From NCBI RefSeq assembly GCF_020509005.1, contig NC_063012.1, positions 6,076,001-6,140,000 of the forward strand: a stretch of 64,000 nucleotides of DNA, given 5' to 3'. The DNA is from Fulvia fulva. Lineage: Eukaryota > Ascomycota > Dothideomycetes > Mycosphaerellales > Mycosphaerellaceae. The translations under genes were made by a program, and so were the position numbers. This document shows positions 8,530 through 20,095 of this stretch, piece after piece; within the stretch, counting starts at the first letter, position 1, and every line of letters begins with the position of its first letter. The notes under the pieces are model-generated. The model had not been told where the DNA came from and did no database searches. It was given only the letters and a program-made list of their open reading frames with translations.

Positions 8530-10745
8530 TCAGACGGGGTAGTGCAAAGCAGAGACGGCGAATTCGTCCACCGTGAAGAGTATGTCGAGGCCAAAGTCAG
8601 CGGCGCTGTCCATTCCTTGCATTGTCCAGACATCTGGCTGTGCCATGGACATCGAAGTGCCCGGATCGTGTATCACGCTGGCTGTGTACAGCTCATACCA
8701 CTCTAGCATACGCTTCGATGCTCGAAGAATTCTAGCCGCAGCACAATCGCGGTCGACGGCGTGAATTCTCTCGCACAATGCGACCAGCTTCTCAGTGTAG
8801 AACTCCATTTGGAGTAATGGGGCTTCTATGATCGAGCTGAAAGTGTTTCCAGCCGCTGTCACTGCGATGTGCAGCTTCGCAAGGATGTAATTCGCATATG
8901 CCGCTCGACTGGTGTACAACAACCCTGGTAGAGCCATCAATGTAGTGATGTCCAAAGATACGTAGATGTCGATTACGGCTTGCACAGCTGTAACGAGCTC
9001 GTATATCGCTGTAATGTGATCTTGACTAATCACGGGACACGGGAAGTCTGCGGATGAGAGGTTCTCGGCAACGAACTAGCAGCAAAATAGTGTTAGCGAT
9101 ATCTTTCCCGATATGTGCCGTATGATCTAGCGACCAATTGCCAATCAGGATAACGATCTGACGGGTGGATGCCTTGCAAGACACGAACACAGACTGTGCA
9201 AGCCATCGAATGCATGTTGTACTTACTGGGGCTGAGAAAGATTGCTTATTCGTGGCGGTGTGCAAGACTGCCTCTGGAAGGTAGAGTATGTTAGCCTTAG
9301 TGTCTCAGAGAACGGGCGGCAGAAGCCATGAACGCATAAGTGTCTCGGGAGTCTCATCAAGGCTTCTGTACCTGACCTTACTCACCGTGCATGTACGCGG
9401 TGGCAACATGGTCCCAAAATAGAAGAGGGGCACTGGATCGCATCGACTGCGGGATCAAAATGCGCCAATTCAGAATCTGATGGCGACAGCTCTGGACCTT
9501 ACGCTTCATGACTGGGTCAGAGACTTCCAGACATGAAGCAAAATCGTCGAATTGCATTTCCTTAGCGACCGCAGCACACAACTTCTCGGCGCGAAAATAT
9601 TGGCCTAGCCATCCATCACTAGCCGGTGAGTTTGGAGCGTATTCCAAGAAGAGGAGGCTTTCTTCATGGTGTTTGGTCCACTCAGCAGTGTTAGTCTGAC
9701 GCATGAGAAGGCTCATGACGCTAGAAAGTATGTAACAAACGAGCCACTATGCAGAACAGATCAGCATGGAGCCAAATAGGCGTCGTGTCCAGGTGTCCGG
9801 CCTTAAACTTACTGCCCTGAGTGCATCACCAGACTCTACATCAGCACATTTGACGGCGATCTCAGCCGTCGGGGACGTGAGCGGCTGCCCGCCAATGCCG
9901 ATCTCGAGCGCCATGTTCTCTGCAAGCTGGATCATCTACAGATGAGAAGACGATATGTCAACATGTGCTGGGAAAAAAGGGCTTTCTGCATTGCCTACCT
10001 GGTATACCGCTATGTGCCGATGATGCCTGGGTGATCGATACCACAAGCAAGTGACTTGTATGGCTTGGATAAGTTCGAGGCTCTTCTCGACGTCGGTGAA
10101 GACGCTGCTGGATAAATGATTAAGGAGTGGTCTCGCGATATCTTCCTGCTTTTCGAGGGAGAGCATCCCGGTACTGCCAGCGTACATAACGGCTTGCAGT
10201 AAGGTTGGCTTCTGTGCTTTCAAGACAGCTAGTGAACAGTCACCAGATAGCGGAACCAATGGAAAGATGGGAGCAATCTCAGTCAGGTACCTCTGCAGTA
10301 CGAGCTCCTGTTCCTCCGGCGATACGACCTGGTCAAGCTTGAAGGGGTCGGTGCTGTCCTTGTCTCTGGGGCGCACGCTTCCATCGCTTTCCGGAGTGGC
10401 TCCCACTAGGCTTGAAGACGAGGAGCTTTCGAGGCGACGCTTTTTTGTGAAAACTCCGCCTTGGGATGTGCTGGCAGGCGAAGCGGAGGCAGTGTTGATG
10501 CCATCGTCGGCAATGACAGGCTCCTGTATTCCTTGGGCTCGCAACAATCTGGTAAGAGTCGCGACCTGGGCCTCGAGTTCAGCTACACGGTCTTTCTGTC
10601 GTCGCGGTGTTGAAAGCACGCATTCTTTGTTCAGGCGAAGGCACCTTTCACAAGGCGGCTGAAGTCGTGTGTCTGATCCGAGGGCACACTTGATTTTTAT
10701 CGATGCGCAAGCTATGCACGCTCTTCCTCGTTTTTGGGAAGCCAT
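8530..10745 (-). CDS. Zn2Cys6 transcription factor next to the NCS1 permease
   Basis: Fungal binuclear zinc-cluster activator, nuclear. Five exons close in frame: 10745-9999, 9935-9813, 9746-9386, 9273-9227 and 9075-8530, for 607 residues. The zinc cluster is at residues 8-35 (CIACASIKIKC then CERCLRLNKEC, spacing CX2CX6CX11CX2CX6C). A short leucine-containing coiled coil follows (VAELEAQVATLTRLLRAQG). The middle region is like the fungal-specific factor domain (TEIAPIFPLVPL, LQAVMYAGS), and the C-terminus is helical. The start MASQKRGRACIAC is the first ATG in frame before the cluster. The gene reads toward the permease on the same strand, so it may control uptake of the permease substrate, but that is inference from position. 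The intron 9274-9385 holds an inverted repeat. Confidence 0.82.
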
Positions 10746-11375
10746 TCGGACCAGCTGGACAGCATGTTGCAAGCGAAGCAGAAACTTGAGGTGGAAGCAT
10801 TGATGACAACGACATCGAGCCAAGATGGAGCGAAGGGAGGCGCAGCCATCGGACGTGCGGCATTCCGCCAATGAAAGCGCGGCAATGCCTGGAGTCTCCT
10901 GTCTGTTGCGAGTCGTCGCTGTTCTGTATTGCTATACAGTACTACTTTGCTATCTCTGCTGCAGCACCGCTACATTGAGGTCCTATGCTGCCATGCACGC
11001 TACGATCGCGCCAATCGTCTCGACCTCCGGATACACATAGCTCCCGTCAGCCATCCCCATCTCAGGCACATACCACCTCAGGATGAATGAAAAGTCACTT
11101 GAAGCTGGCAGCCAGTCACCCGTCCAATTGCTTGGTGGCACTTGGCTCGCAGGCTATACGAGGACCTGAATGGGGCCATGTCGAGCACTGTTGGTCCCAG
11201 AGCCCTGGACCTTGTCACTACTGTCTTGATGTGGGAGATTCGACGACCGAACCCGCATCACAGGTTTTGCGCCATCTACGATGCATGAGCCACGCTCTCG
11301 ACGGTTTTCTGGTCGTCAGTACACTTTGATATTCTACTTGATATGCTACATGCCGGCTGGCGCGGTCTATTGCGC
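10746..11375. other. Intergenic, about 630 bp
   Basis: Holds the promoter of the Zn2Cys6 gene and, on the other side, the 3' UTR of STT3. A pyrimidine-rich run (TATACAGTACTACTTTGCTATCTC) lies near 10930-10970. No coding exon or RNA gene is evident. Confidence 0.35.
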
Positions 11376-13832
11376 TTAGTCGACTCGGAGTACTCTTGGC
11401 CCCCGTCTCTTTCCAGCCTTCTTTCTCTTGTTGCCTTTCTCAAATGCTGTGGCTTCTTGATGCGAGCGGCCGAGATTATCGTGATCCTTGACCTTGTAAA
11501 TTCTGATGATCCAATTCTCGCTGGTAAAGGCTTCCTCAAGGGTGGAAAGCTCTGGGCCCTGTGCTGGCAGTTTTGAGCCACGGACACGATCGGTCGCCTG
11601 TCCAGCTGGGAACAGCGAGTTGTATTTGTAGTAGCTCATCTTGTACATGAGAGAGTTCTTCATGGTTGGGGTGGCCTCTTCATCGACACGATACTCTCCC
11701 CGTGCGGTGAAGAAGTCACGTTCCTTGACCTCATCTGGCCAGATGCCTTCGGCAATACGGACCATCCACAAGAACTTGTTAATGTCGTCGCCGGAGTAGC
11801 CAAGAAGACCACCGAAGACCACCAAAACGTAGTCTACCTCGTGCTGCTTCATAATTGGGTACGAGACTTCTTCGCGGCTGGACATTGCCTTTCCAACAGT
11901 CGCGATGTGCGTGTTGTTCCAAGTGTTGTTGTCCACGAGAGTTGGCCTATCGGCCATACCACCAATTTGGTATCCATAGTCCCACCAACTCATGACCTTG
12001 GCAGTTTGCTCGGTGTTTTGGCGAAGCCAGTAGTACGCCTCTCGGTAGTCATCGATGATGTGCTGGCTGCCGTCAGGTAACTTTGAAGCAAGGACAACTG
12101 AGGGAGATGAGTAAGCGTTCGAGGTGACCCACGTGCAGTGGAGCACAAAAAGGAGCAAGTATGTCGTGACAGCTCCAGTCATGAGTGACTTGGAGAGGTA
12201 ACTGTAAATGCCAACCACTGGTCCTTTGGCGGAGCGCAGAGACTCTGGAAGGGCGGCTTGAATCTTTTCCTTCACATCTGCGGAGCCATTGACCGTGCCA
12301 TTGGTCTTCTTCGCGTCGGTGGATGGCTCTTGCGGCTGTGTGGCAGTTGTGAAGGTATCGAGGATTTGGCTGAGCGCGATGGCCGCTGCGACACACACGA
12401 TCGGGGTGAGTGTGAGCATCAGACGAACCATGACACCTGCAAAGTAGCTGGCCAGAACAGCGTAGATGACAACGAATACTTGCTCGTCCTTGAGATTGCG
12501 GAAGCACATGTATACACCAGCTGGAAACAGCCAGATCAGCATGTTCAGGTCAAAGAAGAAGGCTGGCCATGCGGTTGGCTGATGCTCAGAGACAGAGGCG
12601 ATGATGGGAATGTGGATCTTGGCGTATCCAGTATCCCATAGAGAGTAGAAGCGACCACTCCAGGGTGCGATGGTTCCGGTAACGGTAAGCAGCACCAGGC
12701 CCCCGAAAGCGACTCCGAAGACAATGATGATACCTGCCCAAAGAAGAGTCTGGAACTGCTTCGACTGGAGGCGGTTCTTCATGAAGTCCGCGAAGCCCAC
12801 GAGCTGGATAAGGCCAAAGACACCTGTTTCACATCAGCAACGGTCGTACGCCACATTGATATACTTGACTCACCAAGCGCAGACATGTGGTCGCTGCTCT
12901 TGATTGGCAAGAAGCCGACGAAGGGAATCTGCATGCTAGCCAACGTGCCCAGTGCGTACCAGGTGGTGTAGCTGACGTAGAGCCGTGGGCTATAACGTCC
13001 CATGCAGATCAACACAAAGACGTGCAGAGGCAGCAAATTCGTGATGAAAACGTATCCACCCCAAGCGCTGACCATGTAGCCATAGAATAGAGCGCAAAGA
13101 CCGCCCCACATGATGCTACCAAGTTTTACGGCTTTGATCCAGAGGTAGAAAGTGAAGACCAGCAAGAAAATTGCGATAGCCTCGTTGTCGTATGATCCTG
13201 CCACGCTTCTGCTAATGTATCCTGGCGCGATGCCCATGAAGATAGCTCCAAGCAGACCCGCTGATGGACTGTCGCTCATTTCAGAGGTCAAAAGATAGGT
13301 TGCGAAAGCCGTGAGGCCGGAGAAAGCTGGGGCGAGGAGCACGCAAATGTTGCGAATATCGACGGGGAGAGTCAGGAATCGGAGGAGTTTGTAGATGATG
13401 CCGGATGTGACCATGAGGCCCGGGTAGAGAGTACCACCAGTGACACGTCCCAGGGGATGCCATGTTCCTGCAGAGTGGTCCGTCAGCAGTCTGTATCAAC
13501 ATGTAGTATGTGTGCGCATCTCTCACTGTCGTCGAACCAATCCCAGAATTTGTAGAAGCCATGTGTGACGAGGTACTTTGTCGCTCGGAAGTTGAACCAC
13601 GGGTCGACTGTTGCAGCTGTCAGTATCTATGGCCCGTTCCTGCCCAAGCTCATCCGTGGGACTGACATTCGTGGATGATGCTCTCGAAGCGGATGACAGA
13701 GAAGAGTCGGGCGGAGACAGCAGCTGCGGCGATGGTGCAGAGGATCACGAGCCGCAGCAGGCCTCTGGTGTTGCGGCCGGTCTCGCCCTTGAAGAAGAAG
13801 TCGCCGCCGGGGAGCGAGTTGTCGGCGGCCAT
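11376..13832 (-). CDS. STT3: Dolichyl-diphosphooligosaccharide transferase catalytic subunit STT3
   Basis: Catalytic subunit of the ER oligosaccharyltransferase, which moves the preassembled glycan from dolichol to Asn-X-Ser/Thr sites of nascent proteins. Four exons are consistent in frame: 13832-13667, 13607-13527, 13467-12874 and 12823-11376, for 762 residues, normal for the family. The N-terminal part has a signal-anchor-like segment and the motif [10 protein letters not shown] (acidic first-loop motif). [14 protein letters not shown] follows as the second acidic block, with many membrane segments. The invariant [10 protein letters not shown] motif and its context [15 protein letters not shown] lie in the luminal domain. 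The C-terminus is basic (KKAGKRRG). The start [10 protein letters not shown] follows a Pro-run that belongs to the 5' region. Confidence 0.95.
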
Positions 13833-14414
13833 TGTCGGCGGTGGTGGTGGAGGCGCGGTGAGGTGGACGTTCAGCCTCTGCACATCGGAAGGGAGAGCTG
13901 CGATGTTGTCGAATGCAAGACTTGAGGTACAGCTGTCTCTTGGCAGCAGGGCGCTTAAGGTCCGTCAGCGGGAGAGCTCCACGCGTTCACGCTCACCTCC
14001 GAGCCGGCGATCCTCAGGCCCAGTCCTCAACAACCACATGCCACTATAACAGCCAGGGGACATGCAAGGTCGAGCGCACTGCCGCGATACTACACTACCG
14101 CACAACCACTCACGCACCGGCATGACACATGACCGCAGCAGCGTGCGAGGCCATCCATTCCTGCGCTCTCAGTGCATCAACGTCATCAAGGGTACTGCAG
14201 TCCAGCAGCACTCATAGCTCATAGCAGTATGCAGGTTTTGTGGCATGAACAGCTCTTCTCGTTGCATCAACATAATTCGTCTCTTCACCAGGCCCGCTAG
14301 ATTCGCTGCGGTGCCGAAAGCTCCTCAATGGCACATACATACGCCAGCTTTCTTAGCTGTGCAGAACAGAGTATACTCAGTCCAAGGCACGGATAGACCA
14401 GCATCACTTCTGCC
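13833..14414. promoter_or_regulatory. Divergent promoter region STT3 / SDR gene
   Basis: STT3 (minus) and the SDR gene (plus) are transcribed away from each other, and these 582 bp contain both promoters and 5' UTRs. ORFs here (for example 13911-14125 and 14245-14538) lack motifs, and the second overlaps the SDR start in another frame. Confidence 0.4.
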
Positions 14415-15374
14415 ATGTCCTCTAACCAGAGCGGATCAGGTCGCGCCGATAACGAAGACTTGGAGGCTTCTGGCCTATTCGATGTCAGCCACGTTACCGC
14501 CCTGGTCACTGGTGAGTTGCATCGCAGATGAATACTAGGGACCGTCACTTAGATTGTTCTATCAGGGGGAGGCACAGGCATGGGGTTGATGATTACCCAA
14601 GCCCTCGTCAGCAATGGCGCGAAAGTCTACATCACTGGTCGCAGGGAGGATGTATTGGAGAACACAGTCGAGAAGTACGGCCAAGGCCCAGGCAGCCTCC
14701 ATCACATCGTTGCCGACGTGTCCAAGAAAGATGAGGCTATCCGGCTTGCCAAAGAGATAGAGCAGAAAGAGCCAGAGGGCATACAATTGCTAGTCAACAA
14801 TGCTGGCATAGCGCGCGATGACCATACCAAGTTCTCCAGCGCTGGTCAACCCGAGATGTCGGACCCCAAAGCGATCTCAGAGCATTTCCTCAAGACGGAG
14901 GAGCAGCAGTTCATGGACACTTACCGGACGAATGTGATGGGACAATATTATATGGCAATGGCTTTCTTGCCTCTGCTGGCCAAGGGCACCACTAACACAC
15001 CAGGCTACTCATCATCTGTCGTATACGTCAGCTCGATTTCTGGCGCGATGAAGGATAGCAGCATGGGACAGTTTGGATACGCCTCCTCGAAGGCAGCCTC
15101 GACACATCTATCGCGAATGCTGGCGACAACTTTCGCTGGTGTCAAAGTCCGTGTGAACGTCATTGCCCGGGGTGTCTTCCCCAGCGAAATGACGACTGGA
15201 TCCAGTGGAAGTGACAACAAATCTGAGATGGATATGAACAGTCAGAACCCTGCTGGAAGGAAAGGCCACGACAGTGACATGGCGGCAACGATTCTGTTTT
15301 TGGCTGGCAGAGGCGGCGTGTGGTATAACGATCAGATCCTCTACCCTGATGGTGTTGAACGTTTGGAAAGGTAA
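14415..15374 (+). CDS. Short-chain dehydrogenase/reductase
   Basis: Classical SDR oxidoreductase of 301 residues. Two exons, 14415-14511 and 14566-15374, join ALVTG to GGTGMG and so rebuild the Rossmann motif TGGGTGMG (TGxxxGxG) across the splice. Other signatures are the NNAG block (LVNNAGIARDDHTKF), the catalytic serine region (VVYVSSISGAMKDSS) and the YxxxK active site (FGYASSKAASTHLSRML). Acidic replacement after the second strand is absent (ITGRREDV), which suggests NADP(H). The C-terminal GGVWYNDQILYPDG is the usual SDR end. The substrate is unknown. A hairpin lies in the 3' UTR region. Confidence 0.88.
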
Positions 15375-16726
15375 TTCGATCAAGTCCTCGAAGGGACCGA
15401 CTGGGCTTAAGTTGCTAATTGTCCTTTGATGGACTGTCCACTAAACGATAGCGAGCCTCTGCATAAAGGCTTCGCTATTGGACCCCTAATCTGGCTTTAC
15501 TTCGGCAGCCCCGATAGCGCCACTAGCCCCTCTTAATCTCGCTGCCTGAGGCTCAAAGGATCCTCTTTCAACAGATGGAGGAAATTTGGCAACCAACCCT
15601 GCTGTAAAGTAAGGTATATCCATATTAGGGACAAGGATATCATATGGCAGTATCTGAACCGACTGAACATGTTGCTTCGTTTCCCGAAGCGTGCGATGTC
15701 GTAGAGCTTTTCACATATTGAGCATGATCAGCCATCTTTCCATGATGCGTCTTACGTTTTCTACAAACCCCGCGCAATTCAGCAACGACATCTGGCGGAG
15801 AATGAGAATGTGCATCTCCTGCTCATTCGACGTTGTAAGCGCTAAATTGAAACACAAGCGAGAGCCAAGAGCACTCCGCGGGTCTCCGACAGCGGGGAGA
15901 GCACCTGCAGGCTTCGATGGTGCTTCGAGAAGATGACAAGCGCACGTTCTCGTTCTGAAAGTCAAGCCACCGTCTGGACCAAGTGGCATTAGCCTTGCAT
16001 TGCATGTTCCTAATAAAGCATGCGTGCTGCCAGATGTACGCATTGGAATGTGCTTGATGATGAGCACTATGTACATTCATCGTTGGAGCTTACCAAGGAT
16101 CGGGAGAGACATGAGTGGAGGATGCAGGGTGCAGTGCTCCAGTGAGCATCATCTGCACCGAGCAGCTTGCCAGCTTCATGTTCTCCATCTTCTGTGCTGA
16201 TGAGTGGGCCTGGCTGCGTGCAGGGTTCGCCTGGAGAAGATGACAGACGACAGACGAACAGGCGCTGTCAGTGCTCGTGCATGGCCCAACAAGGCTTGTT
16301 GTCACTTGTACCACCACTGTTGCACCGCAGGCCACGTTCGCACCCTGCTCCATCACGTTTCTTCCCTGTGCCCGCCATCGGCACCCGTCAATGGCCGTTC
16401 CGCCTCCGACTGGAAACTCCTCCACGGGCGACTGGCTGATCACGACAGCCTGAACACGACCTTGGCCTCGCAGCGGCGGCGCCCGCGCTCCATCATCTGC
16501 AACCAACGTCTACCTGGACCTCGATTCACGTCTGAGATTGGGGCATGCTCCCGATGTGGCAGCGCACGGAACAGCCTGAATACATCTCACACTTGGCTTG
16601 GGACCAGCGTTCGTTGCGACAGCCGAGTACCATGCATATGTGAGGAGGGTCGAGCAGGACGTGGAAAGAGTAGCACCCAACAACCCGCGCAAGTTGCCCG
16701 CCACACCACGGTTGGACATATGCAAC
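15375..16726. other. Intergenic, about 1.35 kb
   Basis: This region holds the SDR 3' end and the long 5' region of the next Zn2Cys6 gene. A hairpin sits at 15446-15480 (GATAGCGAGCC against GGCTTCGCTAT). Frames across 15711-16500 on both strands are long but overlap each other and show no motifs. The frame of the factor is open upstream to 16598 but without an ATG before 16727. Confidence 0.35.
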
Positions 16727-19700
16727 ATGGGCCCGACATCGGTGTATACTGGCAGCCAGACGGGCAGTGACTACGGTTTCGACACACCACAGAGTATTCC
16801 GAACGGGAACGGGACTCAGAGTGCGGCCAACTATCGATCAACGCCAAACGGTCTGCCGAATTCAGTGCAAGACTTCGCTGCTTTCACTGGCATGGTGCCG
16901 TCTCCCCCCGTACAACGCCTTTCGGATGGGCCGTCGCCGATAGCTGGACACCACCATCGCCTCAGCGTCAGTAGTAATGATCCATTCGGCAGCATGGCAA
17001 GGCCTACCAGCTTTCTCGGATCAAATACCACGAGCCCCACAGGCAGGATCAATGCAGCTGGCGAGGGCTCGGGCGATACTGGCGATGGGATGCAGCAGAC
17101 CACTGGGGAGGCTGGTAGATTGGAGCAAGAGAACGGTGTGCCACCCGCGTGGAGTGAACTCAAGACAAAAGCTGGCAAAGAACGGAAACGATTACCACTT
17201 GCATGTATAGCATGCCGGCGCAAAAAGATACGGTGCTCTGGCGAGAAGCCAGCGTGTAAGCACTGCCTTCGCTCACGAATACCCTGCGTCTATAAAGTCA
17301 CCACTCGCAAAGCTGCGCCCCGAACGGACTACATGGCAATGCTAGACAAACGATTAAAACGAATGGAGGATCGGGTCATCAAGGTTATACCGAAAGAAGA
17401 GCAAAGTGTCATCAGCAGCACCGGACGTGCTGTGGTCAAGCCTCCGCTTCCACCGCCACCACCGAAAGCTGGCACTTCCAAGAAGCGAGTAGCCGAAGAA
17501 GCATTTGGCAACGAACTAGAAGAATGGGCCTCCGGTAAGCAAGAGCCCGTCGCAAAGAAGACCGATGCACCAGAGCCACATGCAATCGAGAAGGAGCCCC
17601 TCGCCACCAAAGAGTCCGAAGAGCAGAACCTGCTACTGGAAGGCGCGGACAAGCTGCCTGCGAAAGAGATACAGGAACACCTGGCTGAGGTCTTCTTCGA
17701 CTATGTCTATGGGCAGAGCTACCACCTACTACACAAGCCCAGCTTCATGCGCAAGCTGGCTCAAGGTACAGTTCCACCCGTGCTTATGCTCGCTGTCTGC
17801 GCCATATCCGCACGCTTTTCAAATCATCCTGCAGTGAGGACTGAGCCGGCGTTCTTGCGTGGAGAAACATGGGCTAGCGCGGCACGCGATATTGCGCTAC
17901 GAAGATACGACACGCCGAACATCACAATTTTGATATGTTATCTCATCCTTGGCCTACATGAGTTTGGGACATGCCAGGGAGGCCGAAGCTGGATGTTTGG
18001 AGGGATGGCACAGAGGATGGCCTATGCGCTACAGCTTCACAAGGATCTCGATCATGACCCGAAGGAGCGAACACAGGAGAAGCACAAACTCACATTCACC
18101 GACCGAGAAATTAGACGGAGGACGATGTGGTCGTGCTTCCTCATGGATCGCTTCAACTCCAGTGGTACCGACAGACCCATCTTCGTCGGTGAGCAGTATA
18201 TCCGAGCCCAACTACCCGTCAAAGAAAGCTTCTACCAGATGGAGATCAACGGGCCCACCGAAGATCTGGAAGGCAACGTTCCGAATCCGGTCCAGTCAGG
18301 CACCGGCCAGATGGCGGACGCGAAAGACAATATGGGGGTGGCAGCTCACCTGGTCCGCTTGGTCTCGATATGGGGCAAACTCATCGCTTATCTCAACCTG
18401 GGTGGTAAAGAGCGAGACGAGCATCCAATGTGGGCCGAAGAATCGAGATTTCAAGGTCTTAAACGAGCCACGGCCGAGTGGAAAGACGCGTTACCATCAT
18501 CTCTACAATATTCAAGCGAGAATCTGCAAATTCATGCTTCTGAGAAGATTGCAAATCAGTTCATCTTCCTGCACATTGTGTACAATCAGATCTTGCTTTT
18601 CATGAATCGCTTTGCCTTACCTGTGCCGGGATCACGACCGATATTGCCAAAGGATATGCCAGAGGACTTCACGGCTGAGGCTGCCAAAACAGCTCTGGAG
18701 GCCGCCAACCAAATATCTGCGTTGATCCATGAAGCAGGCGATCATCTGGTAGTGGCACCTTTTGCAGGTTATACTGCATTCTTCAGTAGCACTGTGCACA
18801 TCCACGGTGCCTTCTCCAAAAATTCGGCTCTGGAGGCTTCGAGCAAACAGAATTTGGCCTGGAACGTCAAGTATCTGACCAAGATGAAGAAGTACTGGGG
18901 CATGTTTCACTTCGTGACCGAGAATCTGCGAGATCTGTACCGCCGTCATGCAGATGCTGCTCGATCAGGCGGTAAGACTGGTAAAGAAGGTGAGCAAGCC
19001 ATCTTTCAGTATGGCGACTGGTTCGATCGATATCCGCATGGCGTTAGCGGGACGGACTACGAAGAGCCAAGCGCAGAAGTGAAGAAGGAGCCAGGATCCG
19101 ACGCAGTCCTCGGCCAGAAGAGTGACCTGCAAACTGTGGAGGAGTTCTTCTCGAAGCTCAGTCCTCCAAGCAGAACCCAAGTGCCGCAGCAGCAGCCGAC
19201 CAGAAAGGCGGCGAAGAAGCGGCACTCTACCTCGGCGGGAAGCAAGACTAACCAGCCTGTGACTAGCCGACCACAGCAGCCAGACCAAAACAATAGCCAC
19301 ATCGCCCAGCAGCAACCACATCAGCAGCCGATCAACCACGATCTAGCAGCTACGCGAGCATTCCAAAGTAACATGGATAACTTCACCCAACAACCTACAG
19401 CCTTCCCGCCGGCTTTCCAGCCGCCTCATAATCCACTGCTCATGACACCACCTCAGCAGTTCATGTCGCAGCTAGATCGGCAAATGGTTCTTAACTCCTA
19501 TGCCAGCTCGAATCAGAACCTGGCGAACATGAATGGCTCGATCCTCGACAGCGCCGGCACCAACCTCGACGACTTCGATTGGAACGCATTCGCCAATAGC
19601 AGCAACAGCCAGAGTAATAATAATGGCTTTTGGGGCGATCCGTCGACAACATGGTTCATGCCTTTTAATATGGATCCTCCAACCGTGAGCGATGATAACA

Positions 19701-19852
19701 ATCTCTTTACAGGGAACTTCGATTGGTCGAACAATTTTGCTGGGTTCGGAGATATGGTGGGAATGCCGCCTACGGGCTTGACGCCACAGCCGACCAGCGA
19801 TGTTGTGACTGTCCAGGATGTTGGGATGGATGGAATGGATCATATGCAATGA
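16727..19852 (+). CDS. Large Zn2Cys6 transcription factor
   Basis: Nuclear zinc-cluster regulator of 1041 residues without introns. The cluster is near residues 155-190 (CIACRRKKIRC then CKHCLRSRIPC, spacing CX2CX6CX6CX2CX6C) and is followed by a conserved linker (APRTDYMAMLDKRLKRMEDR). The fungal-specific regulatory domain spans roughly residues 320-700 (FFDYVYGQSYHLLHKPSF, then RRRTMWSCFLMDRF). The last 200 residues are Gln/Asn/Pro-rich (QQPHQQ, NSSNSQSNNNG) and probably form the activation domain. The N-terminus is Ser/Gly-rich and disordered. The ATG at 16727 is the first in the frame. The regulated pathway cannot be told from the sequence. Confidence 0.9.
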   Translation: MGPTSVYTGSQTGSDYGFDTPQSIPNGNGTQSAANYRSTPNGLPNSVQDFAAFTGMVPSPPVQRLSDGPSPIAGHHHRLSVSSNDPFGSMARPTSFLGSNTTSPTGRINAAGEGSGDTGDGMQQTTGEAGRLEQENGVPPAWSELKTKAGKERKRLPLACIACRRKKIRCSGEKPACKHCLRSRIPCVYKVTTRKAAPRTDYMAMLDKRLKRMEDRVIKVIPKEEQSVISSTGRAVVKPPLPPPPPKAGTSKKRVAEEAFGNELEEWASGKQEPVAKKTDAPEPHAIEKEPLATKESEEQNLLLEGADKLPAKEIQEHLAEVFFDYVYGQSYHLLHKPSFMRKLAQGTVPPVLMLAVCAISARFSNHPAVRTEPAFLRGETWASAARDIALRRYDTPNITILICYLILGLHEFGTCQGGRSWMFGGMAQRMAYALQLHKDLDHDPKERTQEKHKLTFTDREIRRRTMWSCFLMDRFNSSGTDRPIFVGEQYIRAQLPVKESFYQMEINGPTEDLEGNVPNPVQSGTGQMADAKDNMGVAAHLVRLVSIWGKLIAYLNLGGKERDEHPMWAEESRFQGLKRATAEWKDALPSSLQYSSENLQIHASEKIANQFIFLHIVYNQILLFMNRFALPVPGSRPILPKDMPEDFTAEAAKTALEAANQISALIHEAGDHLVVAPFAGYTAFFSSTVHIHGAFSKNSALEASSKQNLAWNVKYLTKMKKYWGMFHFVTENLRDLYRRHADAARSGGKTGKEGEQAIFQYGDWFDRYPHGVSGTDYEEPSAEVKKEPGSDAVLGQKSDLQTVEEFFSKLSPPSRTQVPQQQPTRKAAKKRHSTSAGSKTNQPVTSRPQQPDQNNSHIAQQQPHQQPINHDLAATRAFQSNMDNFTQQPTAFPPAFQPPHNPLLMTPPQQFMSQLDRQMVLNSYASSNQNLANMNGSILDSAGTNLDDFDWNAFANSSNSQSNNNGFWGDPSTTWFMPFNMDPPTVSDDNNLFTGNFDWSNNFAGFGDMVGMPPTGLTPQPTSDVVTVQDVGMDGMDHMQ

Positions 19853-20095
19853 GCATTGTCCAGGATGAATCATGAGCTCCCCCGGGTTGGATGTTGGCTG
19901 GGTTGTACAGACAGTCTCCTTGTATAGTGCATCTTTTTGGGAAGTCCGACCTGTAGATATAGTCTCGAGAAGGATCCACGATTCCCATGCCACTCTCAAT
20001 CTGGTCGATCTTGCTGCTGTGTCCGCGAAGGCCGATCCGACCCGGGTGTACATCTTCCCCCTCTCCTCTTCACAGGCTTTCCTGCTCTTACCTCT

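Noticed and set aside
13611..14049. Plus-strand ORFs opposite the STT3 5' end
   Set aside because: They are antisense shadows of the first STT3 exon and promoter. The minus strand has clear STT3 conservation and correct splicing.
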